Assembly (NCBI GenBank): GCA_014650475.1
Contig: BMVA01000004.1
Coordinates: 186,001-250,000, forward strand
Reading direction: 5' to 3'
DNA from: Streptomyces albogriseolus
GTDB taxonomy: Bacteria; Actinomycetota; Actinomycetes; Streptomycetales; Streptomycetaceae
DNA: 64,000 nt
In this document: piece by piece, positions 55,100 to 64,000 of the stretch
How the letters are laid out: the number at the start of each line of letters is the position of its first letter
Position numbering within the stretch: the stretch's first letter is position 1
Notes under the pieces: generated by a model
Database searches by the model: none
What the model was told of the DNA's origin: nothing
What the model saw: only the letters and a program-made list of their open reading frames with translations
Position numbers and translations under genes: made by a program

Positions 55100-55648
55100 T
55101 CAGTCCGCGGTCATCTCCGCCAGCTTGCGCACCGTGTTCCAGTTGCGGCTGGTGGCGACGACGCCTCGGGCCAGGCGGGGCTTCGACAGATGCTCGGCGA
55201 GCTTGGAGCGGCCGAGGCCGTCGGGGACGTACAGGTAGAGGGCGCGGTCGCCGAGGCGGAAGTCCTCGGGGAGGTAGGTCTCGCGGTCGATCTCCGCGAA
55301 CCGGTCCTCGGTGACGGGTGCGGAGTAGTAGGTGACGTGGAGCTGCTTCGGCTCCAGATCGCCGGCCGGGAAGGGGCAGGCCTCGACCACGCCCCTCAGA
55401 TAGGCGTGGTCGCGGACGATCACGTCCACGTCGAAGCCGAAGCGGCCGGCGAGCGCCCCGGACAGATCGGCGGCCAGGGACTCCTCGCCGCCGTGTCCCG
55501 CGGTGAACGCGGCCTGGCCGCTCTGCAGATACGTGCGGACGTCCCTGAGGCCGAGGCTCTCGAGCAGGCCCCGCAGCTCGGCCATCGGGACCTTCTTGCC
55601 GCCGCCCACGTTGATGCCGCGCAGCAGCGCCGCGTATCTCGTCGCCAT
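55100..55648 (-). CDS. DUF1697 family protein
   Basis: 182 residues starting with the family hallmark RYAALLRGINVGGGKKVPMA and containing DVRTYLQSGQAAF and SRNWNTVRKLAEM. The fold is unresolved functionally; it occurs widely in bacteria. It converges with the chelatase gene, 8 bases apart. Cytoplasmic, no membrane segment. Confidence 0.9.
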   Translation of the reverse strand: MATRYAALLRGINVGGGKKVPMAELRGLLESLGLRDVRTYLQSGQAAFTAGHGGEESLAADLSGALAGRFGFDVDVIVRDHAYLRGVVEACPFPAGDLEPKQLHVTYYSAPVTEDRFAEIDRETYLPEDFRLGDRALYLYVPDGLGRSKLAEHLSKPRLARGVVATSRNWNTVRKLAEMTAD

Positions 55649-56037
55649 GGCCCCGACTGTAGTGCGGCCGTCGTGCCCCGTGGGGGCGGGCACGACGGCC
55701 GGGGCGCCCGCGCGCGGCGGGCCTCGCAACTCTGACCGACGGGCGGGGCCCGGAGCAACCTGAACACACAGCTGTGACTTGTTCAACAAGGTTGCGGAAT
55801 GGCTGTGACCGGTTTCCGTCCCCCCGCCCCCCGACCCTGATCCACCGTGCCGGTGTCCCGGACATGTGTAGGGGGCCACGGTCCTCCCCTGTGCGGAGAA
55901 GGGGCGCACCACAGGGATGACCACGGGCCCGGCAGCTTCACCGGGCAGCACGACGAGACGCGCTCACACCGCCCCTACCGTCGAAACGTCAGGTGGCGGC
56001 AGGGGGTCGCCGCCGCGGACGAGGGAGCGGACCCGTC
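55649..56037. other. 389-base noncoding region upstream of MMPL gene
   Basis: No gene was supported. Two palindromes lie close together: CACAGCTGTG (55767-55776) and CTTGTTCAACAAG (55778-55790). They could bind a regulator of the MMPL gene 250 bases downstream or of the divergent DUF1697 gene. The rest is G+C-rich sequence without features that I can name. Confidence 0.5.
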
Positions 56038-58281
56038 ATGGGGAACGGAGACACGCGGGTACGGGGGCTCGCCGCCCGCGCCGGCGGCTGGAGCGCCCGG
56101 CACCGCTGGGCGGCCGTCGGCATCTGGGTGCTGTTCGTGGTGCTGGCGATGGGGCTCGGCTCGGCCGCGGGCCGGGTCGACGTCGAGGACAGTGAACAGC
56201 TCAAGGGGGAGACCGGCACCGCGGCCCGCATCATCGAGGAGGCCGGGATCGAGGAGCCGGCCGCCGAGACCGTGCTCGTCCAGGCGAAGGACGCCGGGCT
56301 CACCTCCGCCGACGCGGAGTTCCGCTCCGCGGTCGCCGCGGTGATGACGGCCGTGGAGCGGACCGGCGAGGTCACGGACGTCACCTCGCCGTACGACAGC
56401 GGCACGGTGTCGAAGGACGGGCGCAGCGCGCTGGTCCAGTTCGACGTGCGGGGCGACCCGCAGACGGCCGGTGAGCGGATCGAGCCGGTGCTGGACGCGG
56501 TGGCGGACGTCCAGAAGGAGCACGGGTCGCTGCGGATCGAGGAGATCGGCGGCGCCAGCATGATGAAGACGTTCGACGACGCGTTCGGCGACGACTTCAA
56601 GAAGGCCGAGTACTCGGCGGTGCCGGTCGCCCTCGGCATTCTGCTGATCGCGTTCGGCGCGCTGGTGGCGGCGCTGCTGCCGGTCGCCCTGGCGATCACC
56701 GCGATCATGGCGACGATGGGCCTGATGGGGCTCGTCAGCCACCTCCAGCCGATGAGCGACACCGCCAACTCGGTGATGCTGCTGGTGGGTCTGGCCGTCG
56801 GCGTCGACTACTGCCTCTTCTACCTGCGCCGTGAGCGCGAGGAGCGGGAGGCGGGCCGGGACGCGCGGACCGCGCTGCGGATCGCCGCCGCGACCAGCGG
56901 CCGGGCGATCGTCGTCTCCGGTGTCACGGTGTGCGTGGCGATGGCGGGCATGCTGTTCACCGGGATCGCCGAGTTCGAGGCGATGGGCCTGGCCTCGCTG
57001 ATGGTGGTGGCCGTCGCCATGGTCGGCTCCGTGACCGTGCTGCCCGCGCTGCTGTCGCTGCTGGGCGAGCGGGTCGAGAAGGGCAAGGTGCCGTTCCTGC
57101 GCCGGCGGACGAGCGGCGGCAACGACAGCCGGTTCTGGTCGGCGGTGCTGAAGAGGGTCCTCGCCCGGCCGGTGCTGTCGGTGGCGGTGGCGACCGGTGC
57201 GCTGCTCGCGGTGGCCGCGCCCGCGCTCGGCATGAAGACCGAGAACCTCACGCTGGACCAGGAGTTCGGCGACTCGCTGCCGATCGTGCAGACGTACAAC
57301 CGGGTCAACGAGGCGTTCCCGGGCGGTTCGGAGCCGGCCGAGGTGGTCGTCAAGGCGGACGACATCAACGCGCCGGAGGTGAAGGCGGCGCTGGCCGACT
57401 TCCGTGAGCAGGCGGTCAGTTCGGGCGCCTCGCGCGGCCCGGTCGAGATCAAGCTGCACGACCAGCAGAACCTGGCGTTCGTCTACGTACCGCTGGTGGG
57501 CGGCTCCGACCAGGACGCGGCGGGCGCCAGCCTGGAGAAGCTGCGCGACGAGGTGCGGCCCGCGACGCTCGGCGAGGTCGACGGGGTCGAGGCGCCGATC
57601 ACCGGTCAGGTGGCGGGCAACAAGGACTTCAACGACCAGCTGGTCGGCTCGGTGGTCCCGGTGTTCGCGTTCGTGGTGGTGTTCGCCTTCCTGCTGATGC
57701 TGCTGTCGTTCCGCTCACTGACGGTCGCGGTCACCTCGATCGTGCTGAACCTGCTGTCGGTGGGCGCCGCGTACGGCATCCTCGTGGCGGTCTTCCAGCA
57801 CGGCTGGGGCGCGTCCCTGGTGGGCGCGGAGGGCGTGGGCGCCATCATCACCTGGCTGCCGCTGTTCCTCTTCGTGATCCTGTTCGGCCTGTCGATGGAC
57901 TACCACGTGTTCGTGGTGTCCCGGATCCGTGAGGCGCGGGCGCGCGGGCTCCAGACGCGGGACGCGATCCGGCACGGGGTGGTCACCACGGCCGGCGTGG
58001 TCACCAGCGCCGCGGTCATCATGGTCGCCGTGTTCGCGATCTTCGGGACGCTGTCCATGCAGTCCATGAAGCAGATGGGCGTGGGCCTGGCGGCGGCGGT
58101 GCTGATCGACGCCACGGTCATCCGGGGCGTGCTGCTGCCGGCGGTGATGGCGCTGCTGGGCGAGCGCAACTGGTACTTCCCGAAGTGGCTGCACCGGCTG
58201 CCCGACCTGACGCACGACGAGGCGCCCGCGGCCGTCACGCCGAAGGCGCGGGACGACGAGGGCGAGAAGGTACCGGTCTGA
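56038..58281 (+). CDS. MMPL-family RND transporter
   Basis: 747 residues with about 12 membrane helices in two halves, each with a large external loop (about 40-180 and 410-540). GVDYCLFYLRREREER after the first half and FGLSMDYHVFVVSRIREARA after the second are the MMPL/SSD signatures. It uses the proton gradient to export lipids or drugs. A GAGGG ribosome site precedes ATG 56038. No lipid-synthesis genes are adjacent, so the cargo is unknown. Confidence 0.93.
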   Translation: MGNGDTRVRGLAARAGGWSARHRWAAVGIWVLFVVLAMGLGSAAGRVDVEDSEQLKGETGTAARIIEEAGIEEPAAETVLVQAKDAGLTSADAEFRSAVAAVMTAVERTGEVTDVTSPYDSGTVSKDGRSALVQFDVRGDPQTAGERIEPVLDAVADVQKEHGSLRIEEIGGASMMKTFDDAFGDDFKKAEYSAVPVALGILLIAFGALVAALLPVALAITAIMATMGLMGLVSHLQPMSDTANSVMLLVGLAVGVDYCLFYLRREREEREAGRDARTALRIAAATSGRAIVVSGVTVCVAMAGMLFTGIAEFEAMGLASLMVVAVAMVGSVTVLPALLSLLGERVEKGKVPFLRRRTSGGNDSRFWSAVLKRVLARPVLSVAVATGALLAVAAPALGMKTENLTLDQEFGDSLPIVQTYNRVNEAFPGGSEPAEVVVKADDINAPEVKAALADFREQAVSSGASRGPVEIKLHDQQNLAFVYVPLVGGSDQDAAGASLEKLRDEVRPATLGEVDGVEAPITGQVAGNKDFNDQLVGSVVPVFAFVVVFAFLLMLLSFRSLTVAVTSIVLNLLSVGAAYGILVAVFQHGWGASLVGAEGVGAIITWLPLFLFVILFGLSMDYHVFVVSRIREARARGLQTRDAIRHGVVTTAGVVTSAAVIMVAVFAIFGTLSMQSMKQMGVGLAAAVLIDATVIRGVLLPAVMALLGERNWYFPKWLHRLPDLTHDEAPAAVTPKARDDEGEKVPV

Positions 58282-58302
58282 CCGGCACGGACGGCACGGC
58301 CC

Positions 58303-58332
58303 AGGGCCCGGCGGCTGCCACCGCCGGGCCCT
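58303..58332. terminator. Stem-loop terminator downstream of MMPL gene
   Basis: AGGGCCCGGCGG (58303-58314), loop CTGCCA, CCGCCGGGCCCT (58321-58332), 12 perfect pairs, located between the MMPL stop and the convergent glycosyltransferase stop. Confidence 0.85.
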
Positions 58333-58370
58333 TCCCGTGCCGTCGGGCCCGGGAACGGCGGGCGTGGGCC

Positions 58371-59570
58371 TCAGCCGTGGGCGGGGAGTTCCGCCTCGAT
58401 CAGGTCGGCGGCCCTGCGGGTGCCGCCCTCCTCGGCCATGTCCGCCTGGACGGCCTTGAGGCGGCGGGCCACCTCCGGGTCGTCGACCAGGGCGAGGGCC
58501 GCGGTGCGCAGCGCGTCGGCCGTCGCCTCCTGGGCGGGCAGGTGCCGGGCCACCCCGAGCGCCTGGAGCATGTCCGCGTTGCCGAACTGGTCCACGGCCT
58601 GCGGCACGGCGATCATCGGGGTGGCGGTGGCCAGTCCCTCCTGGCTGCCGCCCGCACCCGCGTGGGTGACGAACAGGTCGGCCTGCTTGAGGACCGCGAG
58701 CTGCGGCACCCAGGACCGCACCTCGACGTTGGACGGAACGTCGTCGAGCTCGGCGGGGTCGACGTGCTTGCCGATCTGCAGCACCAGATGCCAGCCGGGC
58801 AGCCCGGCGAACGCCTCGACGCACGCCCGGTAGAAGGCCGGCTGCTTGGTGAAGGAGGAGCCGAGCGACACCAGGACGACCTTCTCCGCCCCGGCCGGCC
58901 GCTGCCAGTCCCCCTCGGCGCCGCGGTCGCCCTGGCAGGCGCCCACGAAGGAGTACACGCGCTCGTCGACCCGGTCGGCGTTCGGCTGGAGCGCCTTCGG
59001 GATGAGCACGAGGGAGCGGTCCGGACGGCCGGCGAAGTCGTCGGGGTGCAGGGAGATCCCGTTCTCCTCCAGCCAGGCCTGGAAGCGGGCGTAGTACGCC
59101 TTGCCGCGTGCGGTCTTCTTGGGCTCCTCCCACATCGGCTCGGCGATCTCCTTCTCGTAGCCCTCCCAGGCGACGAGGTTCGGCGAGAGGGAGACGGCGG
59201 GCACGCCCCAGCGGTGGGCCAGCACGCGGGCCGGGTAGGCGGTGATGTCGTGCAGCACGAGGTCGGGGGTGTCGCCCTCGTACGCCTCGAGGAGCTGCGG
59301 GAGCGCCTGCACGGCGTCCGCGAGGAAGGGCTCGACGTTGTCGAGGAGGGTGGTGCCCCAGGCCTCGGGGTCGTCGTCGGGGCCGGGCAGGGTGGAGTTC
59401 CACAGCTTGGGCTCGGCGCCGGTCTCGGCGACCTTGTCGGCGAACAGGGGCGGGATCGCGTACGTCACCCGGTGCCCGCGCGCCACCAGCTCGCGGATCA
59501 CCTCGAGGCTGGGGTTCACGTGCCCGTGGGCGGCGATGGAGAACATGGCGATGTGCGCGGGAGCGGTCAT
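58371..59570 (-). CDS. Macrolide-inactivating-type glycosyltransferase
   Basis: 399 residues of GT1/GT-B fold, close in size to OleD and Mgt of Streptomyces. The catalytic histidine is in AAHGHVNP (His15). The nucleotide-sugar motif near the C-terminus reads [20 protein letters not shown] with [10 protein letters not shown]. Such enzymes glucosylate macrolides at the 2'-OH for self-protection; other phenolic acceptors are also used by relatives. A 14-bp palindrome lies 18 bases upstream of the start. Confidence 0.9.
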   Translation of the reverse strand: MTAPAHIAMFSIAAHGHVNPSLEVIRELVARGHRVTYAIPPLFADKVAETGAEPKLWNSTLPGPDDDPEAWGTTLLDNVEPFLADAVQALPQLLEAYEGDTPDLVLHDITAYPARVLAHRWGVPAVSLSPNLVAWEGYEKEIAEPMWEEPKKTARGKAYYARFQAWLEENGISLHPDDFAGRPDRSLVLIPKALQPNADRVDERVYSFVGACQGDRGAEGDWQRPAGAEKVVLVSLGSSFTKQPAFYRACVEAFAGLPGWHLVLQIGKHVDPAELDDVPSNVEVRSWVPQLAVLKQADLFVTHAGAGGSQEGLATATPMIAVPQAVDQFGNADMLQALGVARHLPAQEATADALRTAALALVDDPEVARRLKAVQADMAEEGGTRRAADLIEAELPAHG

Positions 59571-59588
59571 GCGACGACCTTAAGCGAG

Positions 59589-59602
59589 ACGAGACGTCTC
59601 GT
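59589..59602. promoter_or_regulatory. 14-bp perfect palindrome upstream of glycosyltransferase
   Basis: ACGAGACGTCTCGT, typical in size and form of a TetR-family operator. The gap is 56 bases and no TetR gene is adjacent. It lies between the divergent-looking glycosyltransferase start and the 3' end of the sugar-binding protein gene, so it most likely serves the glycosyltransferase. Confidence 0.75.
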
Positions 59603-59626
59603 ACAACTCAATAACGCGCGCACTGC

Positions 59627-60919
59627 TCACCGCTGGTACCGGGCGAGGACCAGGTTGCCGTCCTTCTCCAGCCTCTTCCGCAGCTCGTCGAGGCCGATCG
59701 CGCCGCTGTAGTACTCCTGGAGCGCCGGGGTGGCGACCTTGTCCTTCCACTCCGGGTAGCCCCGTACGGACTGCGCGGGCGCCGGGCGCAGACGGGCGGC
59801 CAGCGCCGTGCCGGTGGCCCACCCGTGTTCGGGGGTGCGCAGGGCCGGGTCGGCGAGGGCCTGGCGGCCGGTGGGCAGCATCCAGTCGCCGAGCGCCAGG
59901 CGCACCATGTTCCGCGGCTGGAGCAGGAAGTCGAGGAAGGCCACGGCCTCCTTCTTGTGCGGGCAGTCCTCGGCGACGGACAGCGTCTGCGGGCTGACGC
60001 CCTGGGCGAGTCCGCCGGCCCCGGCCGGTGCGGGCAGCACCTGCCACTCGAAGCCCTCCGGCGCCTGCTGGACGATCTGCTGGCGGTACGAGAAGCCGAG
60101 CGGCACCATCGCGTACGTGCCCGCGAAGAGGCCGGGCAGGGTGTCGGAGCCCCCGCTGCCGAGGGTGGTCGGCGAGGCGCTGCGGTCAATGTTCACCTGC
60201 TCGTGGATGGTGCGCGGGACGACCTCGTCGCCCTCCTCGAACCGCACGGTGACCTTCCCGCCGGCGTCGCGGTGGAAGAGCCGGCCGCCCGCGGAGAGGG
60301 ACAGGTTGAGGGTCGCGGACACCGGCTCCTTGAGCGGCCAGGCCACCCCGTAGCGGCCGTCGCCGGACAGCTCCTTCGTCACCTCGCGGAACTCGTCCCA
60401 GCTCCAGGGGTGTTCGGGCGTCGGGACGCGGACGCCCGACTCCCTCAGGCGGGCGGCGTCGGCGATGAGGACGCGCGGCTCCTGGAGGAAGGGCACGCCG
60501 TAGACGCCGTCGCCGAAGGTGACGGACTGCCAGGCGAGCGCCGGGATGTGGGAGGTGAGCCGCTCGGGCAGCAGCTCCGTGAGGTCGGCGAGGTGGCCTC
60601 CGTACGCGAAGTCGGCGAGGTCGTCGGAGGCGTCGTGGACGATGTCGGGCGCCTCGCCGCCCTCGAAGGAGGTGAGGAGCTGGTCGTGGACGCTGTCCCA
60701 GCTGCCCTGGACGTACTCCACGCGGACGTCCGGGTGGAGGGCGTTCCACTCGTCGACCAGTTCCTTGGTGGCCTCGACCGACTCCTGCTGCCAGGCCAGG
60801 GACTGGAAGCGCAGGGTGACCCGGCCGTCGTCGCGGGTGGGTCCTGAGGAGCAGCCCGCGAGGAGCAGGGCCGACGCGAGGATTCCGACGAGCATCCTGG
60901 TGCGGGTCATGCGGGTCAT
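59627..60919 (-). CDS. Carbohydrate ABC transporter substrate-binding lipoprotein
   Basis: 430 residues. Lipobox LLAGC with Cys23 after MTRMTRTRMLVGILASALLL. The family 1 sugar-binding fold is seen in LRFQSLAWQQESVEATKEL, APDIVHDASDDLADFAYGG, and SWDEFREVTKELSGDGRYG. It captures a saccharide outside for the two permeases upstream. The ATG overlaps the permease stop (TGATG), ensuring coupled translation. Confidence 0.9.
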   Translation of the reverse strand: MTRMTRTRMLVGILASALLLAGCSSGPTRDDGRVTLRFQSLAWQQESVEATKELVDEWNALHPDVRVEYVQGSWDSVHDQLLTSFEGGEAPDIVHDASDDLADFAYGGHLADLTELLPERLTSHIPALAWQSVTFGDGVYGVPFLQEPRVLIADAARLRESGVRVPTPEHPWSWDEFREVTKELSGDGRYGVAWPLKEPVSATLNLSLSAGGRLFHRDAGGKVTVRFEEGDEVVPRTIHEQVNIDRSASPTTLGSGGSDTLPGLFAGTYAMVPLGFSYRQQIVQQAPEGFEWQVLPAPAGAGGLAQGVSPQTLSVAEDCPHKKEAVAFLDFLLQPRNMVRLALGDWMLPTGRQALADPALRTPEHGWATGTALAARLRPAPAQSVRGYPEWKDKVATPALQEYYSGAIGLDELRKRLEKDGNLVLARYQR

Positions 60920-61752
60920 CAGCCCTTCACCGCCCCGGCGAGGAGGGAGCCGGTGATGCGGCGCTGGATGAGCGCGAACACCAGCAGGGAGGGAAGCGTC
61001 GCGAGGAACGCGGCGGCGGCCAGCGGGCCGAGGTCGGCGACCCCCTCGGCGCCGATGAAGCGGGTGAGGAGCACCGGCAGCGTCTGCTGTTCCGGCGTCT
61101 TCAGCAGCACGAGGGCGAAGAAGAACTCGTTCCACGCGGTGACGAAGGCGAACAGCGCGGTCGCCGCGATGCCCGGCGCGAGCAGCGGCGCGGTCACCGA
61201 CACCAGGGTGCGCAGCCGCCCCGCGCCGTCCACGGCCGCCGCCTCCTCCAGCTCGGCCGGCACGGCACGGACGTACCCGGTGAGCATCCACAGGGCGAAG
61301 GGCAGCGACCAGACGACGTAGACCAGCACCAGGCCGGGCAGCGAGTCGATGAGCCGCAGGTTCTTCAGCACCAGGAACAGCGGGATGATCAGCAGCACGA
61401 ACGGGAACGCCTGGCTGACCACCACCCAGCCGGTCGCCGCCCGCGCCAGGGCGCCGCGGTGGCGGGCCATGACGTACGCCGTCGGGGTGGCCACGGCGAC
61501 CGCGACGAGGGCCGCGGCGGACGCGGTGAGCAGGGAGTTGAGGGCGGCGCGCAGCAGCGGCTGCTCGTCGAAGGCCTGACGGAAGTTGGCCAGGGTGGGG
61601 TCCCGCGGGATCCAGGTGGGGTGCAGCCCGGCGAGCTCGGTGGCCGGCTTGAACGCGGTGGACACCAGCCAGACGAACGGGAAGGCCAGGAAGACCAGGT
61701 ACGCGAGCAGGGCGGCGTACTGGCCGGCGCGGGCGGCGGGACGGGTCCTCAA
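60919..61752 (-). CDS. Carbohydrate ABC transporter permease (MalG-type)
   Basis: 277 residues with six helices and the inner loop VPAELEEAAAVDGAGRLRTL, which holds the EAA motif that docks the ATPase. The TTG start overlaps the stop of the first permease (TTGA), with GGAGG about 9 bases upstream. No ATPase gene lies in this cluster; in Streptomyces MsiK serves many such importers in trans. Confidence 0.9.
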   Translation of the reverse strand: MRTRPAARAGQYAALLAYLVFLAFPFVWLVSTAFKPATELAGLHPTWIPRDPTLANFRQAFDEQPLLRAALNSLLTASAAALVAVAVATPTAYVMARHRGALARAATGWVVVSQAFPFVLLIIPLFLVLKNLRLIDSLPGLVLVYVVWSLPFALWMLTGYVRAVPAELEEAAAVDGAGRLRTLVSVTAPLLAPGIAATALFAFVTAWNEFFFALVLLKTPEQQTLPVLLTRFIGAEGVADLGPLAAAAFLATLPSLLVFALIQRRITGSLLAGAVKG

Positions 61753-62687
61753 CTCTCGTCGCCTCCCCTCAGCCGACCCACGAGGAACACGGCGAGCGAC
61801 ACCGAGATCAGGGCGACCATCACACAGCCCATGGCGGCCGCGTAGCCGAACTGCCCGTACCGGAAGGCCTCTTCGTAGGCGAACAGCATGGGCAGACGGG
61901 TGCGTCCGCCGGGGCCGCCGTTGGTGAGCACATAGACCAGGGCGAAGGAGTTGACGTTCCAGATCAGGTTGAGCGCCGTGATGGCGAGGGCCACGGGCCG
62001 CAGCGCGGGCCAGGTGACCGTGCGGAAGCGGCGCCAGGCTCCCGCGCCGTCCACGGCCGCGGCCTCGTGCAGTTCGCGCGGGGTGTTCTGGAGTCCGGCG
62101 AGCAGCGCCACCGTGGTCTGCGGCATGCCCGCCCACACGCCGACGACGATCACCGCGGGCAGGGCGGTGGCGAGGCCGCTCAGCCAGTCCCGGTCGCCGC
62201 CGAACCCGAGGTCGCGCAGCGTCTCGTTGAGGATGCCGGCGTCCGGGTTGTAGGTGATGCGCCACATGATGCCGACGACCACCTCGGGCATCGCCCAGGG
62301 CACGATCGCCAGGGCCCGGGCCGCCCAGCGCAGCCGCAGGTCCTGGTCGAGCAGCAGGGCCAGGCCGAGCGCCAGCAGGAACTGCGGGACCGTCACGCCG
62401 ACCGCCCACACCAGCCCGATGCGGAACGACTCCCAGAACAGGGTGTCCCGCAGCAGGTCCTGGAAGTTCAGCGTGCCGATCCAGCGGGTCGGCTCGGTAC
62501 GGCCGGACTGGGCGTCGGTGAAGGACAGCAGGATGCCGTAGAGCAGCGGGCCGACGCTGAGCACCAGGATCGGGATCAGCGCGGGCAGCACCAGGAACCA
62601 CGGGCCGTGATCGACGGCACGCCGTCCCGGGCGGCTCGGGCCGGGCGCGCGGGGCTCGGATCTCCTCGCCTCGGTGACCGACGTCAC
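61749..62687 (-). CDS. Carbohydrate ABC transporter permease (MalF-type)
   Basis: 312 residues. A 30-residue polar N-terminus precedes six helices, with the EAA loop TPRELHEAAAVDGAGAWRRF. GTG 62687 follows AAGGGG. First gene of the importer operon; no regulator gene is adjacent and no clear operator was seen. Confidence 0.92.
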   Translation of the reverse strand: MTSVTEARRSEPRAPGPSRPGRRAVDHGPWFLVLPALIPILVLSVGPLLYGILLSFTDAQSGRTEPTRWIGTLNFQDLLRDTLFWESFRIGLVWAVGVTVPQFLLALGLALLLDQDLRLRWAARALAIVPWAMPEVVVGIMWRITYNPDAGILNETLRDLGFGGDRDWLSGLATALPAVIVVGVWAGMPQTTVALLAGLQNTPRELHEAAAVDGAGAWRRFRTVTWPALRPVALAITALNLIWNVNSFALVYVLTNGGPGGRTRLPMLFAYEEAFRYGQFGYAAAMGCVMVALISVSLAVFLVGRLRGGDES

Positions 62688-62868
62688 GGCATCAGCCCCT
62701 TCGCACGGTGGGGGGTGTGGCCTCGGTCATGGTCGTGAACACGACACCGCACGTCAAGGGCCCGCGCACACCACCCGACCTGTGCGAATGCGAGACTGAC
62801 CGGCGAACGGCCGGACGGAGGCGCCCGGCGGGGCCGGCGGGCCCGGTACGGACACGGAGGCGGAAGCG

Positions 62869-63732
62869 ATGGACGAGGCGCGGGCGCGGGAGGTTCTGGA
62901 GGCCGCGGGGGTGCTGCCCCAGGACGCCGGGGACGTACGGCTGCTGGCGCTCGGGGAGAACGCGGTGTTCGCCGCCGGGGACCTGGTGGTCAAGGTGGGC
63001 CGGGACGCGGAGTTGAGGGAGCGGGCCCGCCGCGAGCTGGCCGTCGCCGGATGGCTGGCCGAGCGGGGCGTGCCCGCCGTGCGGCCTGCCGTGTCCGAGG
63101 CGCTGCTGGTGGAGGGGCACCCGGTGACCGTGTGGCACCGGCTGCCCGACCCGGTGCGGCCCACCGAGCCGAAGGACCTCGCCGCGCTGCTGCGGCAGGT
63201 GCACGCGCTGCCCCCTCCCCCCTTCACCCTGCCGCCCCGCGCGCTGCTGGACGGCGTCGAGCGCTGGCTGCGGCTCGCGGGCGACGCGATCGACCCGGCG
63301 GACGCGGCGTATCTGCGCGAGCGGCGCGACGGGTTCGCGGCGGCGGCCGCCGCGCTGACGCCCCGGCTGCCGCGCGGGCCGATCCACGGCGACGCGCTGC
63401 CGCGCAACGTGCACGTCGGCCCGGACGGTCCCGTGCTGATCGACCTGGAGACCTTCTCGTCGGACCTGCGCGAGCACGACCTGGTGGTGATGGCCCTCTC
63501 CCACGACCGCTACGGGCTGCCGGACGAGGCCTACGACTCCTTCACCGAGACCTATGGCTGGGACGTGCGCGAGTGGGAGGGGTGCTCGGTGCTGCGCGGG
63601 GCGCGGGAGACCGCCAGCTGTGCCTGGGTCGCCCAGCACGCCCCGGGCAACCCCAAGGCCCTGGCCGAGTTCCGCCGCCGGGTGGCGTCGCTGCGGGACG
63701 GGGACGAGACCGTGCGCTGGTACCCGTTCTGA
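62869..63732 (+). CDS. Aminoglycoside-phosphotransferase-fold kinase
   Basis: 287 residues of APH/choline-kinase fold. The catalytic loop HGDALPRN (173-180) and metal motif IDLE (191-194) are intact, and a conserved lysine lies in DLVVKVGRD (Lys42). The substrate is unknown; resistance is not implied. An in-frame ATG 62869 starts MDEARAREVLEA. It is separated from the importer and reads toward the partial exonuclease gene. Confidence 0.9.
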   Translation: MDEARAREVLEAAGVLPQDAGDVRLLALGENAVFAAGDLVVKVGRDAELRERARRELAVAGWLAERGVPAVRPAVSEALLVEGHPVTVWHRLPDPVRPTEPKDLAALLRQVHALPPPPFTLPPRALLDGVERWLRLAGDAIDPADAAYLRERRDGFAAAAAALTPRLPRGPIHGDALPRNVHVGPDGPVLIDLETFSSDLREHDLVVMALSHDRYGLPDEAYDSFTETYGWDVREWEGCSVLRGARETASCAWVAQHAPGNPKALAEFRRRVASLRDGDETVRWYPF

Positions 63733-63742
63733 GCGGGGCGCG

Positions 63743-64000
63743 TCAGAGGGCGGGCCGCAGGGGCTGCTCCGCCGGTTCGCGCAGCGGCCAGGTGCTGTCG
63801 ACCACGGCGGCCGGGTCGCCCTTGCGGCGCAGGAAGTCCTGGAAGTCCGCCGCCCAGGCCGCGTACCACTCGATCTGACGGCGGTGCAGCTCCGCCGGGC
63901 CGAGGGCCGCGACCTTCGGGTGGCGGTCGGCTATCGCGCAGGCCAGGCGCGCGGCGGCGAGGGCGTCGGCCGTCGCGTCGTGCGCCGCGTCGAGGGGGAC
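63743..64000 (-). CDS. 3'-5' exonuclease domain protein (partial, 5' end outside window)
   Basis: The last 85 residues are visible, beginning VPLDAAHDATADALAAARLA, where HDATADA matches the Exo III motif (HxAxxD) of DnaQ-like exonucleases. ELHRRQIEWYAAWAADFQDF and FLRRKGDPAAVVDS follow, as in the actinobacterial exonuclease family with an added C-terminal tail. Upstream Exo I and II motifs lie outside the window. It converges with the kinase gene, 10 bases apart. Confidence 0.87.
   Translation of the reverse strand, partial: VPLDAAHDATADALAAARLACAIADRHPKVAALGPAELHRRQIEWYAAWAADFQDFLRRKGDPAAVVDSTWPLREPAEQPLRPAL

Overview
The window is about 73% G+C with third codon positions dominated by G/C, GGAGG-type ribosome sites mixed with leaderless starts, many TetR, LacI, MerR, LysR, AraC and PadR regulators, and actinobacterial families such as alditol oxidase, LAL-type LuxR, SpoIIE phosphatases and SirA-type sulfite reductase. 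All of this fits a Streptomyces chromosome. From memory, the gene order resembles the S. coelicolor region that holds its alditol oxidase and cys cluster; this was not checked by alignment. No rRNA, tRNA, CRISPR array, phage or transposase gene was seen. Nearly all long ORFs antisense to the genes listed are G+C shadows.

Layout. 1-4.9 kb: a DNA-alkylation repair pair (ogt and an Ada-AlkA fusion), a HEAT protein and MerR-HEAT regulator pair behind a MerR-type operator, then rsgA preceded by a 23-codon upstream ORF. 5-8.3 kb: a MATE pump divergent from PadR over a perfect 41-bp palindrome, and a DUF1772 membrane protein divergent from TetR over repeated CTAGC boxes. 8.5-13 kb: a membrane protein joining a sigma-like region, a zinc anti-sigma-like motif, a membrane segment and a cellulose-binding module; an unassigned radical SAM protein; alditol oxidase. 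13-21 kb: small enzymes, membrane proteins and regulators, including a Tat-type PHP phosphoesterase, an EgtC-like amidotransferase and a DUF2252 protein. 21-28.5 kb: a large LuxR regulator, homocysteine methyltransferase, a short Rho paralogue with a pyrimidine-rich leader, a lipoprotein, a 2H phosphoesterase and a DinB-like protein. 28.8-40 kb: a GAF-SpoIIE phosphatase, a carboxylesterase divergent from LacI, ThuA, LysR, SDR and VOC proteins, a 185-bp MITE-like element between VOC and AraC genes, a second AraC gene, an NmrA-like reductase and a YihY/BrkB protein. 40-45.6 kb: AidB-like acyl-CoA dehydrogenase, a GAF regulator, a secreted protein and a GNAT enzyme.

45.6-55.1 kb is one coherent assimilatory sulfur system: a stem-loop, a short leader peptide, then sulfite reductase, a zinc-ribbon protein, APS reductase, APS kinase, both sulfate adenylyltransferase subunits, a sulfonate/taurine-type ABC importer and a sirohydrochlorin chelatase-like protein for siroheme. 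Several genes overlap by 4 bases, which suggests translational coupling. 56-64 kb: an MMPL transporter, a macrolide-type glycosyltransferase with a 14-bp palindrome upstream, a three-gene carbohydrate ABC importer without an ATPase, an APH-fold kinase and a partial 3'-5' exonuclease.

The most unusual points are the one-piece sigma-like/zinc/CBM2 membrane protein, the CX8CX2C radical SAM protein, the Rho paralogue with its C/T-rich leader, the rsgA upstream ORF, the element inserted exactly at two shared stop codons, and the Ada-AlkA fusion with a degraded glycosylase motif. Nothing here can be called a proven new system from sequence alone.
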